Shown one piece after another: positions 33,636 through 43,036 of a stretch of 64,000 nucleotides of DNA. Each line of letters starts with the position of its first letter. Position 1 is the first letter of the stretch. The stretch is from CAZPNX01 sp964518765 (GTDB taxonomy: Bacteria > Edwardsbacteria > AC1 > EtOH8): NCBI GenBank assembly GCA_964518765.1, contig CAZFJC010000008.1:36843-100842 (forward strand), given 5' to 3'. Both the position numbers and the translations under genes were made by a program. Below the pieces are notes generated by a model. The model worked only from the letters and a program-made list of their open reading frames with translations. It ran no database searches and had not been told where the DNA came from.

Positions 33636-34216
33636 GAGGAGAACACGAATCCGCGCAGGATCAGAAGGACGGTGACGATGGCGATGGACTGCATGGTGCG
33701 GCGCTCGGACCTGAGGCCCCGCATGAAATCGCCGTGCTCCGGGTGCCGCGGCCGGTAGGGAGTAAAGCGCACCGCCCAGCGCGGCACCTGCTTGAGGTAT
33801 TCCCGGTACTCGCCGCCCAACTTAGCGGCCAGAGTCGCCTCCTCCAGGTGGACGATGAAACCGTACTGCAGGGAGAAGGCGGCTACGAAGACGAACAGCA
33901 TCCAAGGCATCCAGGCCCAGGAGGCCAGGCACAGACCTAGGCTGATAAGGAAATTGCCCAGATAGAGAGGATTGCGGGTGTAGGAGTAGGGGCCGCCGGT
34001 GATCAGGGCCCCCACCCCGGCCTTCAGGGTCCTGGTAGAGCCCGAGGCGAATCCCACCGCCGAGACGCGCAGCAGCTCGCCGCCGATCAGGACCAGGTAG
34101 CCCAGGACCATCGACTGCCAGGTGGGCCGGGCCAAAAGCAGGGCGGCCAGCAGCAGGGGGATAGGGGTGTAGCTGCGCCACCTGAAGAAGAGATTGCCCA
34201 GCGTCAGCGCGCTCAT
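33623..34216 (-). CDS. isoprenylcysteine carboxyl methyltransferase-like membrane protein
   Basis: 197 residues with about five hydrophobic segments. The family signature TGGPYSYTRNPLYLGNFL, followed by EEATLAAKLGGEYREYLKQVPRW, marks the ICMT/PEMT-like membrane methyltransferases that use S-adenosylmethionine on lipid-linked or isoprenoid substrates. The ATG at 34216 overlaps the stop of the preceding small membrane gene, so that start is preferred over the in-frame one at 34255. Substrate unknown. Confidence 0.85.
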   Translation of the reverse strand: MSALTLGNLFFRWRSYTPIPLLLAALLLARPTWQSMVLGYLVLIGGELLRVSAVGFASGSTRTLKAGVGALITGGPYSYTRNPLYLGNFLISLGLCLASWAWMPWMLFVFVAAFSLQYGFIVHLEEATLAAKLGGEYREYLKQVPRWAVRFTPYRPRHPEHGDFMRGLRSERRTMQSIAIVTVLLILRGFVFSSWLR

Positions 34217-34467
34217 GACGACTGGCCCCTCTTGGTGAAACAGTAGGCCAGCCACATCAGCAGGGAGACGTTCATGGCGCAGATGGAGATCAGGGCCAGG
34301 GCTATCCAGCCCCAGTTGGGGATGCTGGCGGCACGGAAGTAGGTGCCGAACAGGGCGAAGCAGGTGACGCCCCCCCCGAACAGCAGGAACAGCAGGGCGA
34401 AGGCAAAATCACGGAAAGCCCCATGGCTGCTCAATGACTTGATCCTTTCGATATTATCCCCGTCCAT
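34213..34467 (-). CDS. small two-helix membrane protein
   Basis: 84 residues starting at an ATG behind GGGAGGG. A short N-terminal hydrophilic stretch (DGDNIERIKSL) is followed by two hydrophobic segments (FAFALLFLLFGGGVTCFALF and WIALALISICAMNVSLLMWL). No family recognised. It is coupled to the methyltransferase gene by an overlapping ATGA, so the pair may form one membrane unit. Confidence 0.7.
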   Translation of the reverse strand: MDGDNIERIKSLSSHGAFRDFAFALLFLLFGGGVTCFALFGTYFRAASIPNWGWIALALISICAMNVSLLMWLAYCFTKRGQSS

Positions 34468-34481
34468 TGAGATCCCTCCCT

Positions 34482-36197
34482 TCACTTTTTCTTCTTGCCC
34501 AGCTTGGCTGCCGGCCGGCAGTTGATCACGTCTTTCTTTTCCAGCCAGGCGCGGCGGGCCACCCCCACCCCCAGCTCCATCATCCACAGATCCGAGGCCC
34601 GGTGGCTGTCGGTGCTGACGGCCAGGCGACAGCCCAACTCGGACGCCCTTCTGGCTTCGAGGTCGTTAAGGTCCAGCCGCTCCGAATAGGAGTTTATCTC
34701 CAGCGCGGTACCAGTTTCGGCCGCCGCCCGCATCACCGCCTTCAGGTCCAGGCCCTGGTAACCCTCGCGCTTGGTGATCAGCCGGCCGGTGGGATGGCCG
34801 ATGATATCAACGTGCGGATGGCGGCAGGCTCTTATCATGCGTCCGGTGACATCACGGGTGAAAGCCGAATGGACCGAGGCCACCACCACGTCCAGCTCGG
34901 CCAGCAGGCGGTCGGGGAGGTCCAGGGAACCGTCGGGCCTGATGTCGCACTCGACCCCGCTCAATAAACGAAAGCTTCGGGTTCCCTGTTTGGCGTTGTG
35001 CCGTTTGATAAGCTGGATTTGTTCGGTCAGTTTGGCGGGAGTCAGGCCGCCGGCGTAGGAGGCCGAGGGGGAGTGGTCGCAGATGGCCATGTATCTATAG
35101 CTTCGGGCCCTGGCCGCCGCGGCCAGCTCTTCTATGGACGAATGTCCGTCCGACCAGTCGCTGTGGACGTGGAGGTCGCCTGCGATGTCGCCAATCTCAA
35201 CCAGCCTCGGGAGCCGGCCATCAAGAGCCGCCTGGATCTCGCCTTGGTCCTCGCGCAGCTCCGGCGGGATCCAGGGCAGACCCAGACAGGCATAGACCTC
35301 CTCCTCGCTGCGTCCGGCCAGCCAGCGCTTACCCCTTATCCTGAAGACTCCGTACTCGCTGACAGTCATCCCCTTTTTGCGGGCCAACTCACGCAGCCGA
35401 ACGTTGTGCTCCTTGGACCCGGTGAAGTACTGAAGGGCGGCGCCGAAGGACCTTTCGTCCACCACCCGCAGATCAACCTGCAGGCCCTCCGGGGTGAGAA
35501 TGCTGCCCTTGGTGCCTCCCTCGGCCAGCACCCGGGCGGCCTGGGGCAGGGAGGTGAAGGCCTTTACCGCACTCCAACCGTCGCGGTGGCAGACGAGGAT
35601 GTCGATGTCGCCGACAGTCTCCCGCATTCTTCGCAGGGAACCGGCCGGGACGATCTTGGGGGTGCCCAGACTTCCCTTGAGCTGCTCCACGATGGCCATG
35701 GCCAAAGGCCAGGCCAGGCCGAGGAACAGCCTCCCCTGCCCTTCGTTGAAAAGCTCCAATCCCTTGAGGATGTTCTGGGCCTTTTTGGGGCCCATGCCGT
35801 GAAGCTCGGCAGCCCGGCCGGATTCCAAGGCCTGCCTCAGGTCGTTGCGGTCCTTGACGCCGAGCTTCCGGTGCAAGAGGGCCAGGGTCTTGGGGCCCAG
35901 CCCCTGGATGGCCAAAAGGTCGATGAGGCCGGCCGGCATCGACCTCTCCAGCTCGGCCAGCTTGGCCATCTGGCCGGTGGACAGGTACTCCCGGATCTTT
36001 TCGGCGATGGCCTTACCGATGCCGGGGACATCCTCCAGAGTCCCATTGGCGGCCATTTCGTCCGCGCCAACCGAAAGCCCTTCCAGTGACCGGGCGGCCC
36101 GGCGGTAGGCGTTGACCTTGAAAACAAGATCGCCCTTGAACTCCAGTATGTCGGCGATCCTGTCAAAGATCTTGGCCAGCTCCCGGTTCTTCGTCAT
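34482..36197 (-). CDS. polX: PolX family DNA polymerase with PHP domain
   Basis: 571 residues. The N-terminal 8-kDa helix-hairpin-helix region (DVPGIGKAIAEKI, IQGLGPKTLALL) precedes a family X nucleotidyltransferase core with GSLRRMRETVGDIDILV, carrying the metal-binding aspartates, and thumb residues TGSKEHNVRLRELA. The C-terminal PHP phosphoesterase domain starts DLHVHSDWSDGHSS and includes CDHSPS, GVECDI, GHPTGR and STDSH, a complete set of metal ligands, so 3'-5' exonuclease or AP-endonuclease activity is expected. The protein acts in base-excision or gap repair. First gene of the minus-strand run. Confidence 0.95.
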   Translation of the reverse strand: MTKNRELAKIFDRIADILEFKGDLVFKVNAYRRAARSLEGLSVGADEMAANGTLEDVPGIGKAIAEKIREYLSTGQMAKLAELERSMPAGLIDLLAIQGLGPKTLALLHRKLGVKDRNDLRQALESGRAAELHGMGPKKAQNILKGLELFNEGQGRLFLGLAWPLAMAIVEQLKGSLGTPKIVPAGSLRRMRETVGDIDILVCHRDGWSAVKAFTSLPQAARVLAEGGTKGSILTPEGLQVDLRVVDERSFGAALQYFTGSKEHNVRLRELARKKGMTVSEYGVFRIRGKRWLAGRSEEEVYACLGLPWIPPELREDQGEIQAALDGRLPRLVEIGDIAGDLHVHSDWSDGHSSIEELAAAARARSYRYMAICDHSPSASYAGGLTPAKLTEQIQLIKRHNAKQGTRSFRLLSGVECDIRPDGSLDLPDRLLAELDVVVASVHSAFTRDVTGRMIRACRHPHVDIIGHPTGRLITKREGYQGLDLKAVMRAAAETGTALEINSYSERLDLNDLEARRASELGCRLAVSTDSHRASDLWMMELGVGVARRAWLEKKDVINCRPAAKLGKKKK

Positions 36198-36328
36198 TTA
36201 CCTATCCCTTTCCTCCTTCCCTGAGCTTTCCCCGGGTTGAGCCTTCTGTCTGACAAACGAAGGGAGGCCAGGGGATTGGGAATAGGTTTTTGGTAAGAGT
36301 GGCCATCGGATTAAATCTGTGCCGATAA

Positions 36329-39300
36329 TCACCCATAGACCACGGCCGTGGCCTCCAGCACCGTGGCCTGGTGGCCCAGCTCCTTGAGCACCGCCCTTTC
36401 AGCGGCGTAATCCATGCGGCGCTTGACGTCGCGGAAATCCGTCTGGTCCATGTAGATGTTGCGGTAGGCGGTGACGGCGGCGGCATAGTTGCCCACCGCC
36501 TCATAGCACTGGCCCAGAAGGTAACAGACGTCCATCTGGAAGCGGCCAAAGGGATGCTGGCCCAGGGAAACCTGCCGCAGCAGCTCCAGGGCGGTGTAGG
36601 CCTCGTTCCTGCCCAGGAAGGCCCTGGCCAAAAGCAGCAGGCGGCGACGGGCCACCTCCTCGTCCTGGGGCTTGAAGGACAGCAGCTTAACGGCCGCCTC
36701 GTACTTCTCCACCACTAAAAGCTTGGCGGCTAGATCCAGCTTCTTGAACTGGTCGTCCGGCGCCTCCTGGATAGCCTGGTAGGCCTTATCGATCTCCACC
36801 TGCAGGCGGCGGGTGGAGAAGCGCCTCAGGGCCTTGTAGACCTCGTCGGCGTTGGGCATGATGCGCTTGACCTCGTCCATGGCTTCCTCGGCCTTGGCCT
36901 CGTTGCGCAGGGCCAGGTGGCTCTCGGCCAAGAAAAAGTAGAGCCGGATCTTGGACTCGCCGTCGGCCACCAGCTTGACGGCCTGGGTCAGCGAGTCACG
37001 GGCCTGGGGGAACTTGCCCATCTCGAAATAGATGGTGCCCAGCGCTTCGTGGATCCGGCCCAAGCTCTGACCCGAGGCCTGCAGCTTCTCCAGCTCGGCC
37101 AGCACCTGGGGCCTGGCCTCGGCGCTGGCCTCGGCCGCCCGGACGAAACCGTCGACCGCCGGCTCCATCTGGCCCACCTCCACTAGGATGCGGGAGCGGA
37201 GCATCAGCGCTTCGACCTGGTCGGGCTTGGCGGTGAGTATTCTCTCCAGCAGGTCCAAAACGTTCTGTCTCTCGGCCGGCTGCTGCTTGAGGATGGATTC
37301 CAGGTGGGCCACCGCCTGCTGGTATTTCCGTCCCCCGATCATAATCTCGGTCATGAAATAGCGGGCCTGCGGCAGATCGGGCTTGAGCTTGAGCACGTTC
37401 TCCAGCTCCCGGGCCAGACGGTCGGACTGATCTGGCCGGTTATCCATCACCGCCCGGAGTATCTCCAGCCCCTGGGCGAAGCCGCCTCGCTGGCAATAAA
37501 GGTTGGCCAGCAGGTAAGCGATCTCTAGGTCCTCGGGATTACGTTCCAGGGCCATCCGCAGCAGCGTGATGGCCGGCTCGGCCAGACCGGGTTCGGCGGA
37601 GATGGACTCACGCACCAGGCGGACGCCCTCATCGTTGCGGCCGTGGATGACCAGGGCCTTGGCCAGGGACATCTTGACCCTGGGCTGGTTCGGGTCTCGG
37701 GCCAATATGCGCTGGTAGACGTCCAGTGCCTGTTCGAAGCTCTCCGGGGAGACCTCCATCAGCTGGGAGAGGGCGGCCACCGCGTCGTCGTTTCGCTTTA
37801 GCAAAAAACTGACCTTGGCCTCGGCCAGCAGCACGTTGCGGTTCACCGGGTCGGCCCGCTCGATGGCCTTGAGGTCGGCCATCACCTTCTCGGCCCATTT
37901 GGGCTCCCGGTGGCAGACGGCCATCAGCTCCTCGACCGAGGCGTCATACTGCTTCTGGTGGAAGAGCACCTTGCCCATGGCGTAGCGTCCGGCCAGGCTG
38001 GCGGCGTCGATCTCCATCAGGCGCCGCAGGCTCTCGCCGGCCTCGGCCGAGAGGCGGCTGTCCAGCTCCGAGGCCTTAAGCAAACCGCCGGCGGCCTTGG
38101 TCAGCTCCCCTTTCTCCAGGTAGATCTGGCCCACCCTGAGGTAGGCCTTGGCACCCTCGGCGTTTGGCCACTTGACCAGGATGGCATTGGCCAGCTTGAA
38201 GGCATTCTCCAGCAGCCGCTGCTGGTAGAGCAGGTCAAGCTGTAAGAGCTGGAGCTCCACGTTGTCCGGGTTCTTGCTCAAAAGCTCCTGGAGGCTGGCC
38301 GAGACCTTGGGGATGAGGCTCTTGTCCACCTTGGAGGCGGCCAGGAAGGAGGCGGCCATCTTCACCATCTCCCCGCGGCGCTGGAAGATATCGGCCATGG
38401 CCAGATGCAGGGGTCCGGCCTGGGGGTGTTTTTCTGTCAGCTCCTCCAACAGGGTGACTGCCGCCGGCCCGGCCGATTCGTCCATACTCAGTTTCAGGAA
38501 AAGCTCCGAAGCCTTGGGGTACTGATGGGTGCGGGCCAGGGCCTCGGCCAAGGTAAGGATAATAGCCTTTTCTTGGCCCTGGGACTTCTCCAGGTTGGCG
38601 CAGATCTCGGCCAGGGCGATGTTATAGTTCTCGCCGCCGGCCTCCGAGGATGATTCCAATAGGGGCAGGAACGCGGCCCATGTCTTGGGATGCCTCTGGG
38701 ACAGCTCCCGGCCCACCATAGCCGCCTCGGGATAACGCTCCGACTCCAGCAGGATTCGCAGCAAGGCAATCATGGGCTCGGGGTCCTGGGGATAAGAGGC
38801 CACTAGCTGCTGCAGCTTCTGCGTCGCCTTTTGGCCGACCTCGGGCCCCAGGCCGGAAAGATAGAGAAGGACCTTGGAGGCCTTGGCCGACTCCTGCCGC
38901 ATCAGGTGGCAGTCGGCCAGGAAATCAAGTATGGCCGGCTGGTCCAGGTTGGCCTTGAGGAACTCATCGGCCTTCTCCAGGGCCATGTCCAAAAGCGAGG
39001 CATCCTTGGCCAGCATCTCCCTGAGGGAGGAAATGGCCCTTTCCGTCTGCCCGGCAGACTGATAGGCCTCGACGATCCTGACGGCAGCCTCGGAGTTGTC
39101 CGGGGCCTGATCCATTATCCTCCGATACCTCTCGAGCACCTCCTCCAGGCGTGAGGGATCCAGGGCGGCCACCTTGGCGAAGCTGGCCAGGGCCAGGTCG
39201 TAGCGCTTAGCCTCCAGGGAGACGTCCCCCAACGCCTGCCTGGCCTCGACCGACGACGGGTCCAGCTTGACTATTTCCTGTAGCAGGCCAAGGCAGGAAT

Positions 39301-40186
39301 CGGGACTGCGCCTGTCAGCCTGCCAGAACTTTTTGACCGCGGCCAGGGCTTCGGCTGGCCGCTGCTGCTGCAGGTAGAGCTGGGCCAGAAACTGCTGGAG
39401 GGCGGCGTTCCGTTCCTCGGCCTGGGCCACCGAAGCCAGCCGCTCGATCACGGCCTCCGCCTGGCCGGCCTTGGCCGCCTCGGCGAACAGGTTCAGGGCC
39501 TTGTCGCGCTTGCCGGTCCGGAGCATGATGTCTCCGTGCCTGAGTATGACCTCGGCCTGGCCGGGGTGGCCCTCAGCCAGCCGGGCCGAGCAATCCTGGA
39601 GGTTCTGATCCTCGGACGGGAGGATGGCCAGTATCCGCTCCAGCAGGTCGTAGGCCGGTAGCGGCTGGCCCCGGCGCTCCAGAAGCAGGGCCAGGGCGTA
39701 GAGGGCGGCCATGTCCTTGGCCAGGGCCCCGGCCGGCTTGGGCGGCCCGGAGTACCTGTCCAGCGAATCCTTGATCTTTTGGTACCTGGAGACGATGACG
39801 TCGACATCGCGGTCGGACAGGGCCTTAAGGATCTTGACGGCCGAGTCGAAATTGCGCCGGGAGATGTTGAGCTCGAAAGCCAGGTCGCCCAGCTCCGGCA
39901 GGTGTCCCTCGGAGAAGAAAAAGCGTTCGGCCAGCTCCAGTATCTCGGCGGAGCGCCCCGGGGCCAGGGCCATGGCGTTCTTCAGGGCTAGAACCGCGTC
40001 CCGGCCCTTGCGGTCGGCCAAGTGAGCCGAAGCCATGGCCGTCAGCAGGTCGAAGTCCTCGGGTGTGTTTTTCAGCCCGGAGAAAAGGAGCTCGGCGGCC
40101 TTGGAGTGTTTGCCTTCGGAGCGGAGCTTGTCCGCTTTCTGCAGTATTTGCTCCTTGGAGAGCATGAAGAAATCTGCCAGGGGCAT
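36329..40186 (-). CDS. giant TPR-repeat protein, 1,285 residues
   Basis: GGAGG just upstream of ATG 40186 decides the start over an ATG seven codons later. The protein is almost wholly tetratricopeptide-like repeats of 34 residues, about 30 in all, such as DLALASFAKVAALDPSRLEEVLERYRRIMDQAPDNSEAAVRIVEAYQ, with spacing typical of secretion- or envelope-associated scaffolds. No signal peptide or membrane segment is seen, so it is probably cytoplasmic. No enzymatic domain. It is similar in build to repeat-rich TPR proteins found in deltaproteobacterial and FCB genomes. Confidence 0.85.
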   Translation of the reverse strand: MPLADFFMLSKEQILQKADKLRSEGKHSKAAELLFSGLKNTPEDFDLLTAMASAHLADRKGRDAVLALKNAMALAPGRSAEILELAERFFFSEGHLPELGDLAFELNISRRNFDSAVKILKALSDRDVDVIVSRYQKIKDSLDRYSGPPKPAGALAKDMAALYALALLLERRGQPLPAYDLLERILAILPSEDQNLQDCSARLAEGHPGQAEVILRHGDIMLRTGKRDKALNLFAEAAKAGQAEAVIERLASVAQAEERNAALQQFLAQLYLQQQRPAEALAAVKKFWQADRRSPDSCLGLLQEIVKLDPSSVEARQALGDVSLEAKRYDLALASFAKVAALDPSRLEEVLERYRRIMDQAPDNSEAAVRIVEAYQSAGQTERAISSLREMLAKDASLLDMALEKADEFLKANLDQPAILDFLADCHLMRQESAKASKVLLYLSGLGPEVGQKATQKLQQLVASYPQDPEPMIALLRILLESERYPEAAMVGRELSQRHPKTWAAFLPLLESSSEAGGENYNIALAEICANLEKSQGQEKAIILTLAEALARTHQYPKASELFLKLSMDESAGPAAVTLLEELTEKHPQAGPLHLAMADIFQRRGEMVKMAASFLAASKVDKSLIPKVSASLQELLSKNPDNVELQLLQLDLLYQQRLLENAFKLANAILVKWPNAEGAKAYLRVGQIYLEKGELTKAAGGLLKASELDSRLSAEAGESLRRLMEIDAASLAGRYAMGKVLFHQKQYDASVEELMAVCHREPKWAEKVMADLKAIERADPVNRNVLLAEAKVSFLLKRNDDAVAALSQLMEVSPESFEQALDVYQRILARDPNQPRVKMSLAKALVIHGRNDEGVRLVRESISAEPGLAEPAITLLRMALERNPEDLEIAYLLANLYCQRGGFAQGLEILRAVMDNRPDQSDRLARELENVLKLKPDLPQARYFMTEIMIGGRKYQQAVAHLESILKQQPAERQNVLDLLERILTAKPDQVEALMLRSRILVEVGQMEPAVDGFVRAAEASAEARPQVLAELEKLQASGQSLGRIHEALGTIYFEMGKFPQARDSLTQAVKLVADGESKIRLYFFLAESHLALRNEAKAEEAMDEVKRIMPNADEVYKALRRFSTRRLQVEIDKAYQAIQEAPDDQFKKLDLAAKLLVVEKYEAAVKLLSFKPQDEEVARRRLLLLARAFLGRNEAYTALELLRQVSLGQHPFGRFQMDVCYLLGQCYEAVGNYAAAVTAYRNIYMDQTDFRDVKRRMDYAAERAVLKELGHQATVLEATAVVYG

Positions 40187-40265
40187 AGGTCGGCCTCCAT
40201 CAAAGGCTTGTATCTCAACGTAAAATTAGCACACGGAGGGCCGGATGTCAAGCTTCAATTTGGCG

Positions 40266-40294
40266 TTGACCGTTTAGCGGAATTCTGCTATACT
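40266..40294 (+). promoter_or_regulatory. promoter producing a predicted leaderless archease mRNA
   Basis: TTGACC (40266-40271), 17-base spacer, TATACT (40289-40294). The ATG begins at 40301, six bases after the -10 box, where transcription should start. Confidence 0.85.
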
Positions 40295-40300
40295 GGAAAC

Positions 40301-40723
40301 ATGCCGCATGAGGGTGACCCCTTCGAGGAGTTCGAACACGCCGCCGACGCCGGCCTGCGGGTCCGAGGGCGGACCCTGGAGGATCTTTTCGCCAACGCCG
40401 CCCTGGGGATGCTCCAGATGATGGGGATGCCAGGCGGGACGGCGGCCGGCCGGGAGGCCGTGGTCGAAATTAACGGGCTGGACCCGGAGCACCTGCTGGT
40501 GAGGTGGCTGTCCGAAATACTATACCTATATCGCGAGGGGCGGGCGGCGGCCGGTTTCCAGTTCGAGCGGCTGGACGGGGAAAAGCTTCGGGCCAGATGC
40601 CGGCTGGCTGAGCTGCCCGGCGGATTCGTCCCCAAAAGGGAGATCAAACTGGTGACCCATCACGGGGCCGCCATCCGCATGAAGGACGGGCTCCTGGAGG
40701 CGGAGGTGGTGTTCGACGTATGA
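40301..40723 (+). CDS. archease
   Basis: 140 residues of the archease fold (DUF101). It activates RtcB tRNA/RNA ligase by assisting guanylylation turnover in the known systems. Key residues: EFEHAADAGLRVRG near the N-terminus with the conserved acidic/histidine cluster (H and D) and the C-terminal EIKLVTHHGAAIR and LEAEVVFDV strand. Start at 40301 follows a strong promoter without a leader; longer in-frame extension upstream overlaps the promoter and is rejected. rtcB is not in this window. Confidence 0.92.
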   Translation: MPHEGDPFEEFEHAADAGLRVRGRTLEDLFANAALGMLQMMGMPGGTAAGREAVVEINGLDPEHLLVRWLSEILYLYREGRAAAGFQFERLDGEKLRARCRLAELPGGFVPKREIKLVTHHGAAIRMKDGLLEAEVVFDV

Positions 40724-40756
40724 GGGGAAACGAGGCCGGGATTAAGGTTTTTCGCC

Positions 40757-40785
40757 TTGAATTGGGCCGACCCTTGTGCTAAAAT
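40757..40785 (+). promoter_or_regulatory. sigma-70 promoter of the NuoE-like gene
   Basis: TTGAAT (40757-40762), 17-base spacer, TAAAAT (40780-40785), about 25 bases of leader before the ATG at 40818. Confidence 0.75.
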
Positions 40786-40817
40786 AAATTTTCATTAAAT
40801 ATGACGGATGGGTTTGT

Positions 40818-41321
40818 ATGGTCAAGAGGAATGCCACATCTAGAAGGCGGGCCGGGAGGGGCCAGGCTCAGGGTAAGGAGCGAAAATTAACTCAGATCAT
40901 CGACAGGTACCGCGGCCACCAAGGGGCGCTGATCCCGGTCCTGCAGGAGGCCCAGTCGGCCCTGGGTTTTCTCTCCAAGGAGACCATCGAACGTATCGCC
41001 GAGGGGCTATCCGTGCCGGTGAGCCAGGTGTACGGGGTAGCTACCTTCTATACCCAATTTCGCCTCAGACCGGTAGGTAAACACCTGATACGGGTTTGCC
41101 ACGGGACGGCCTGCCACGTGGGTGGGGCGGCTGGCATCTCCGAGGCGTTGGAGGAGGCCCTGGCGATAAAGGACGGCCAGACCACCCCGGACGGAAAGTT
41201 CACCTTGGAGTCGGTGGCCTGCCTAGGCTGCTGCAGCCTGGCCCCGGTGATGATGATCGACGGCGAGACCTACGGCCGGCTGACCAAGGAGGGCGCGGCT
41301 AAAGCGCTCCAGGACTTTTAA
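40818..41321 (+). CDS. NuoE/HydC/HndA-like [2Fe-2S] subunit
   Basis: 167 residues. A basic N-terminal tail of about 22 residues precedes the NuoE fold: helical IIDRYRGHQGALIPVLQEAQ, then a thioredoxin-like domain with four cluster cysteines in CHGTAC and CLGCCS, spaced as in NuoE and HydC. It passes electrons between the flavin of a NuoF-like subunit and the partner complex. The NuoF-like gene is at 43037, after a WG-repeat gene; the combination with the fusion protein at 45985 suggests a three-subunit soluble complex. Confidence 0.92.
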   Translation: MVKRNATSRRRAGRGQAQGKERKLTQIIDRYRGHQGALIPVLQEAQSALGFLSKETIERIAEGLSVPVSQVYGVATFYTQFRLRPVGKHLIRVCHGTACHVGGAAGISEALEEALAIKDGQTTPDGKFTLESVACLGCCSLAPVMMIDGETYGRLTKEGAAKALQDF

Positions 41322-41732
41322 AAGGACGGACCCCACATAGGGAATCCGGGAAGGCATGATGTTTTAAGGCCTCATGTGTCTTCCGTTTTTACATTCCGCC
41401 TTGCCCCCGGCGATCGCCATGATGTCCATTATGGCCGGCAATAATAAGTGGATGCTCAAGGAAAGTTGGCTGGAAATCTTCTTTAAGCCGGCTATCGGCT
41501 GCCCCCCCCACACCGATCGGACGGGAAGAACAGTCTTCCGCAGGGACATGGGCACCGGGGCGGTAGGCACCGTGCCCGGGCTGGGAAAAACCTACGGGGA
41601 GATTTTCTCCTCGTGCTGGTTGCCGTACAGGAACAATCCGGGGATAGTCGAGATATCCGAGTACAAGAAGCTCCGGTCGTACGATCCTTGGTGAAACCCC
41701 TAGGTGACAGAACCCGGTAAAGAGAAGAGGTC
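41322..41732. other. 411-base stretch without a convincing gene
   Basis: One open frame (41374-41694, 106 residues) has no family, no clear ribosome site, and an odd composition with cysteines and prolines; its end (GKTYGEIFSSCWLPYRNN) does not match anything I know. It could be a decayed gene separating the NuoE-like gene from the rest of the set. No terminator hairpin was identified. Confidence 0.4.
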
Positions 41733-42926
41733 ATGAAGGTAGCAGCTTTTCTGGCGACTCTCTTGGTGGCGGCCGGGGTGGCCTGGGCCGCCGAGCCCAG
41801 CCTGTATCCCACCCAGGCGGGCGATCGATTCGGATATATAGACCGGTCCGGACGGATGGTGGTGGAACCGGAGTTCGATTTCGCCTTCCCCTTCAGGGAG
41901 GGGCTGGCCCTGGTGAACGTGGGCGGGGCCAGGAACAAGTACGGTTTCGTCATCGGCGGCAAGTGGGGGTTTATAGACGGCGCCGGCCGGGTGGCCGTCA
42001 ACCTGCTGTACGATGACGCCCGGGACTTCTCCGAGGGGCTGGCTCTGGTCAACGTCGGCGGGGTTAAAAACGAGCTGGGGCTGCTGGGCGGCGGCAAGTG
42101 TGGTTTCGTGGACCGCACCGGGCGCATGATCATCGACCCGGCCTACGACGACGCCAGAAGCTTCTCCGAAGGCCTGGCATTGGTGAGGCAGGGCGATGCC
42201 TACGGCTACATCGACCGGACAGGCCGGGCCGTCATCGAACTCAGGTACTCGGACGCTAAAAGCTTTTCCGGGGGGCTGGCGGCGGTATGCTCCAGCGGCA
42301 GCTGGGGCTACATCGATAAAAACGGCAGGCAGGCCATAGGCTTCAAGTACGGGTTCGCCGCCGGCTTCTCCGAGGGCGCGGCCATGGTCAAGCTGGGCGA
42401 CCGGTACATCTTCATCGACACGGCCGGCGCGGCCGTCTCCGGGCTCTATTTCGAGGACGCCTCCAGCTTCTCCGGGGGCCTGGCCGCCGTCAAGCTGGGG
42501 GGCAAGTGGGGCTATATAAACCGCAGGGGCGAGCTGGCGGTGGCCCCGCAGTTCGACATGGCCTCCGAATTCACCGAGGGTCGGGCCTGTGTCCGAGTGG
42601 CCGGAAAGCGGGGCTACATCGACCGGACGGGCAGGATGGTCATCGTCCCCCGCTACGACGGAGCCATGGACTTCTCCGAGGGTCTGGCCCTGGTCAACGC
42701 CGGCGGCCGGATGAACGAAAACGGGATAGTCAGCGGCGGCAAGTGGGGATACATCAACAAGGCCGGCCGCCAAGCCATCGCTCCGAAGTTCGACTTCGCC
42801 TGGGACTTTAAAAACGGCCTGGCCCTGGTGAACACGGGCGGCACGGCCGACGCCTTCGGCACGGTCAGCGGCGGTCGGTGGGGTTACATCGACCGCACCG
42901 GCAGATACGTATACAAAGCGAAATAA
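41733..42926 (+). CDS. exported WG-repeat protein
   Basis: 397 residues with a signal peptide (AAFLATLLVAAGVAWA). Nine full and one partial WG/KWG repeats of about 36-46 residues follow, each starting near WGYIDRTGRM and continuing with a PxFDxAxxFSEGLALV segment. The WG family is found in exported proteins of Bacteroidetes, Leptospira and others, and is thought to bind proteins or carbohydrates. It lies inside the electron-bifurcating gene set but has no expected connection to it. Confidence 0.9.
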   Translation: MKVAAFLATLLVAAGVAWAAEPSLYPTQAGDRFGYIDRSGRMVVEPEFDFAFPFREGLALVNVGGARNKYGFVIGGKWGFIDGAGRVAVNLLYDDARDFSEGLALVNVGGVKNELGLLGGGKCGFVDRTGRMIIDPAYDDARSFSEGLALVRQGDAYGYIDRTGRAVIELRYSDAKSFSGGLAAVCSSGSWGYIDKNGRQAIGFKYGFAAGFSEGAAMVKLGDRYIFIDTAGAAVSGLYFEDASSFSGGLAAVKLGGKWGYINRRGELAVAPQFDMASEFTEGRACVRVAGKRGYIDRTGRMVIVPRYDGAMDFSEGLALVNAGGRMNENGIVSGGKWGYINKAGRQAIAPKFDFAWDFKNGLALVNTGGTADAFGTVSGGRWGYIDRTGRYVYKAK

Positions 42927-42930
42927 TCAT

Positions 42931-43009
42931 TTGGCCACGGATTTGCACGGATTTCATTTTTACTCTGAGGACCAGGCATTGTTCAGCATCCGTGAAGATC
43001 CGTGGCCAA
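42931..43009. repeat. dispersed CACGGAT inverted repeat
   Basis: TTGGCCACGGATTTGCACGG (42931-42950) and its reverse complement form at 42988-43009 match at 20 of 22 positions when the full 22-base arm is compared; loop of 35 bases. Same family as the element at 51294-51380. It lies directly before the NuoF-like gene, whose ATG is 28 bases further. Confidence 0.7.
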
Positions 43010-43036
43010 AGAAAAGACAATTTACCGAGGACAACG

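Noticed and set aside
34998..36089. 363-residue open frame on the plus strand opposite polX
   Set aside because: It is the antisense of a complete, well-conserved PolX gene; composition is typical of a GC-rich shadow frame and no family motif is present.
40022..40300. N-terminal extension of the archease frame
   Set aside because: It overlaps the archease promoter and the antisense TPR gene start; the archease fold starts at 40301.
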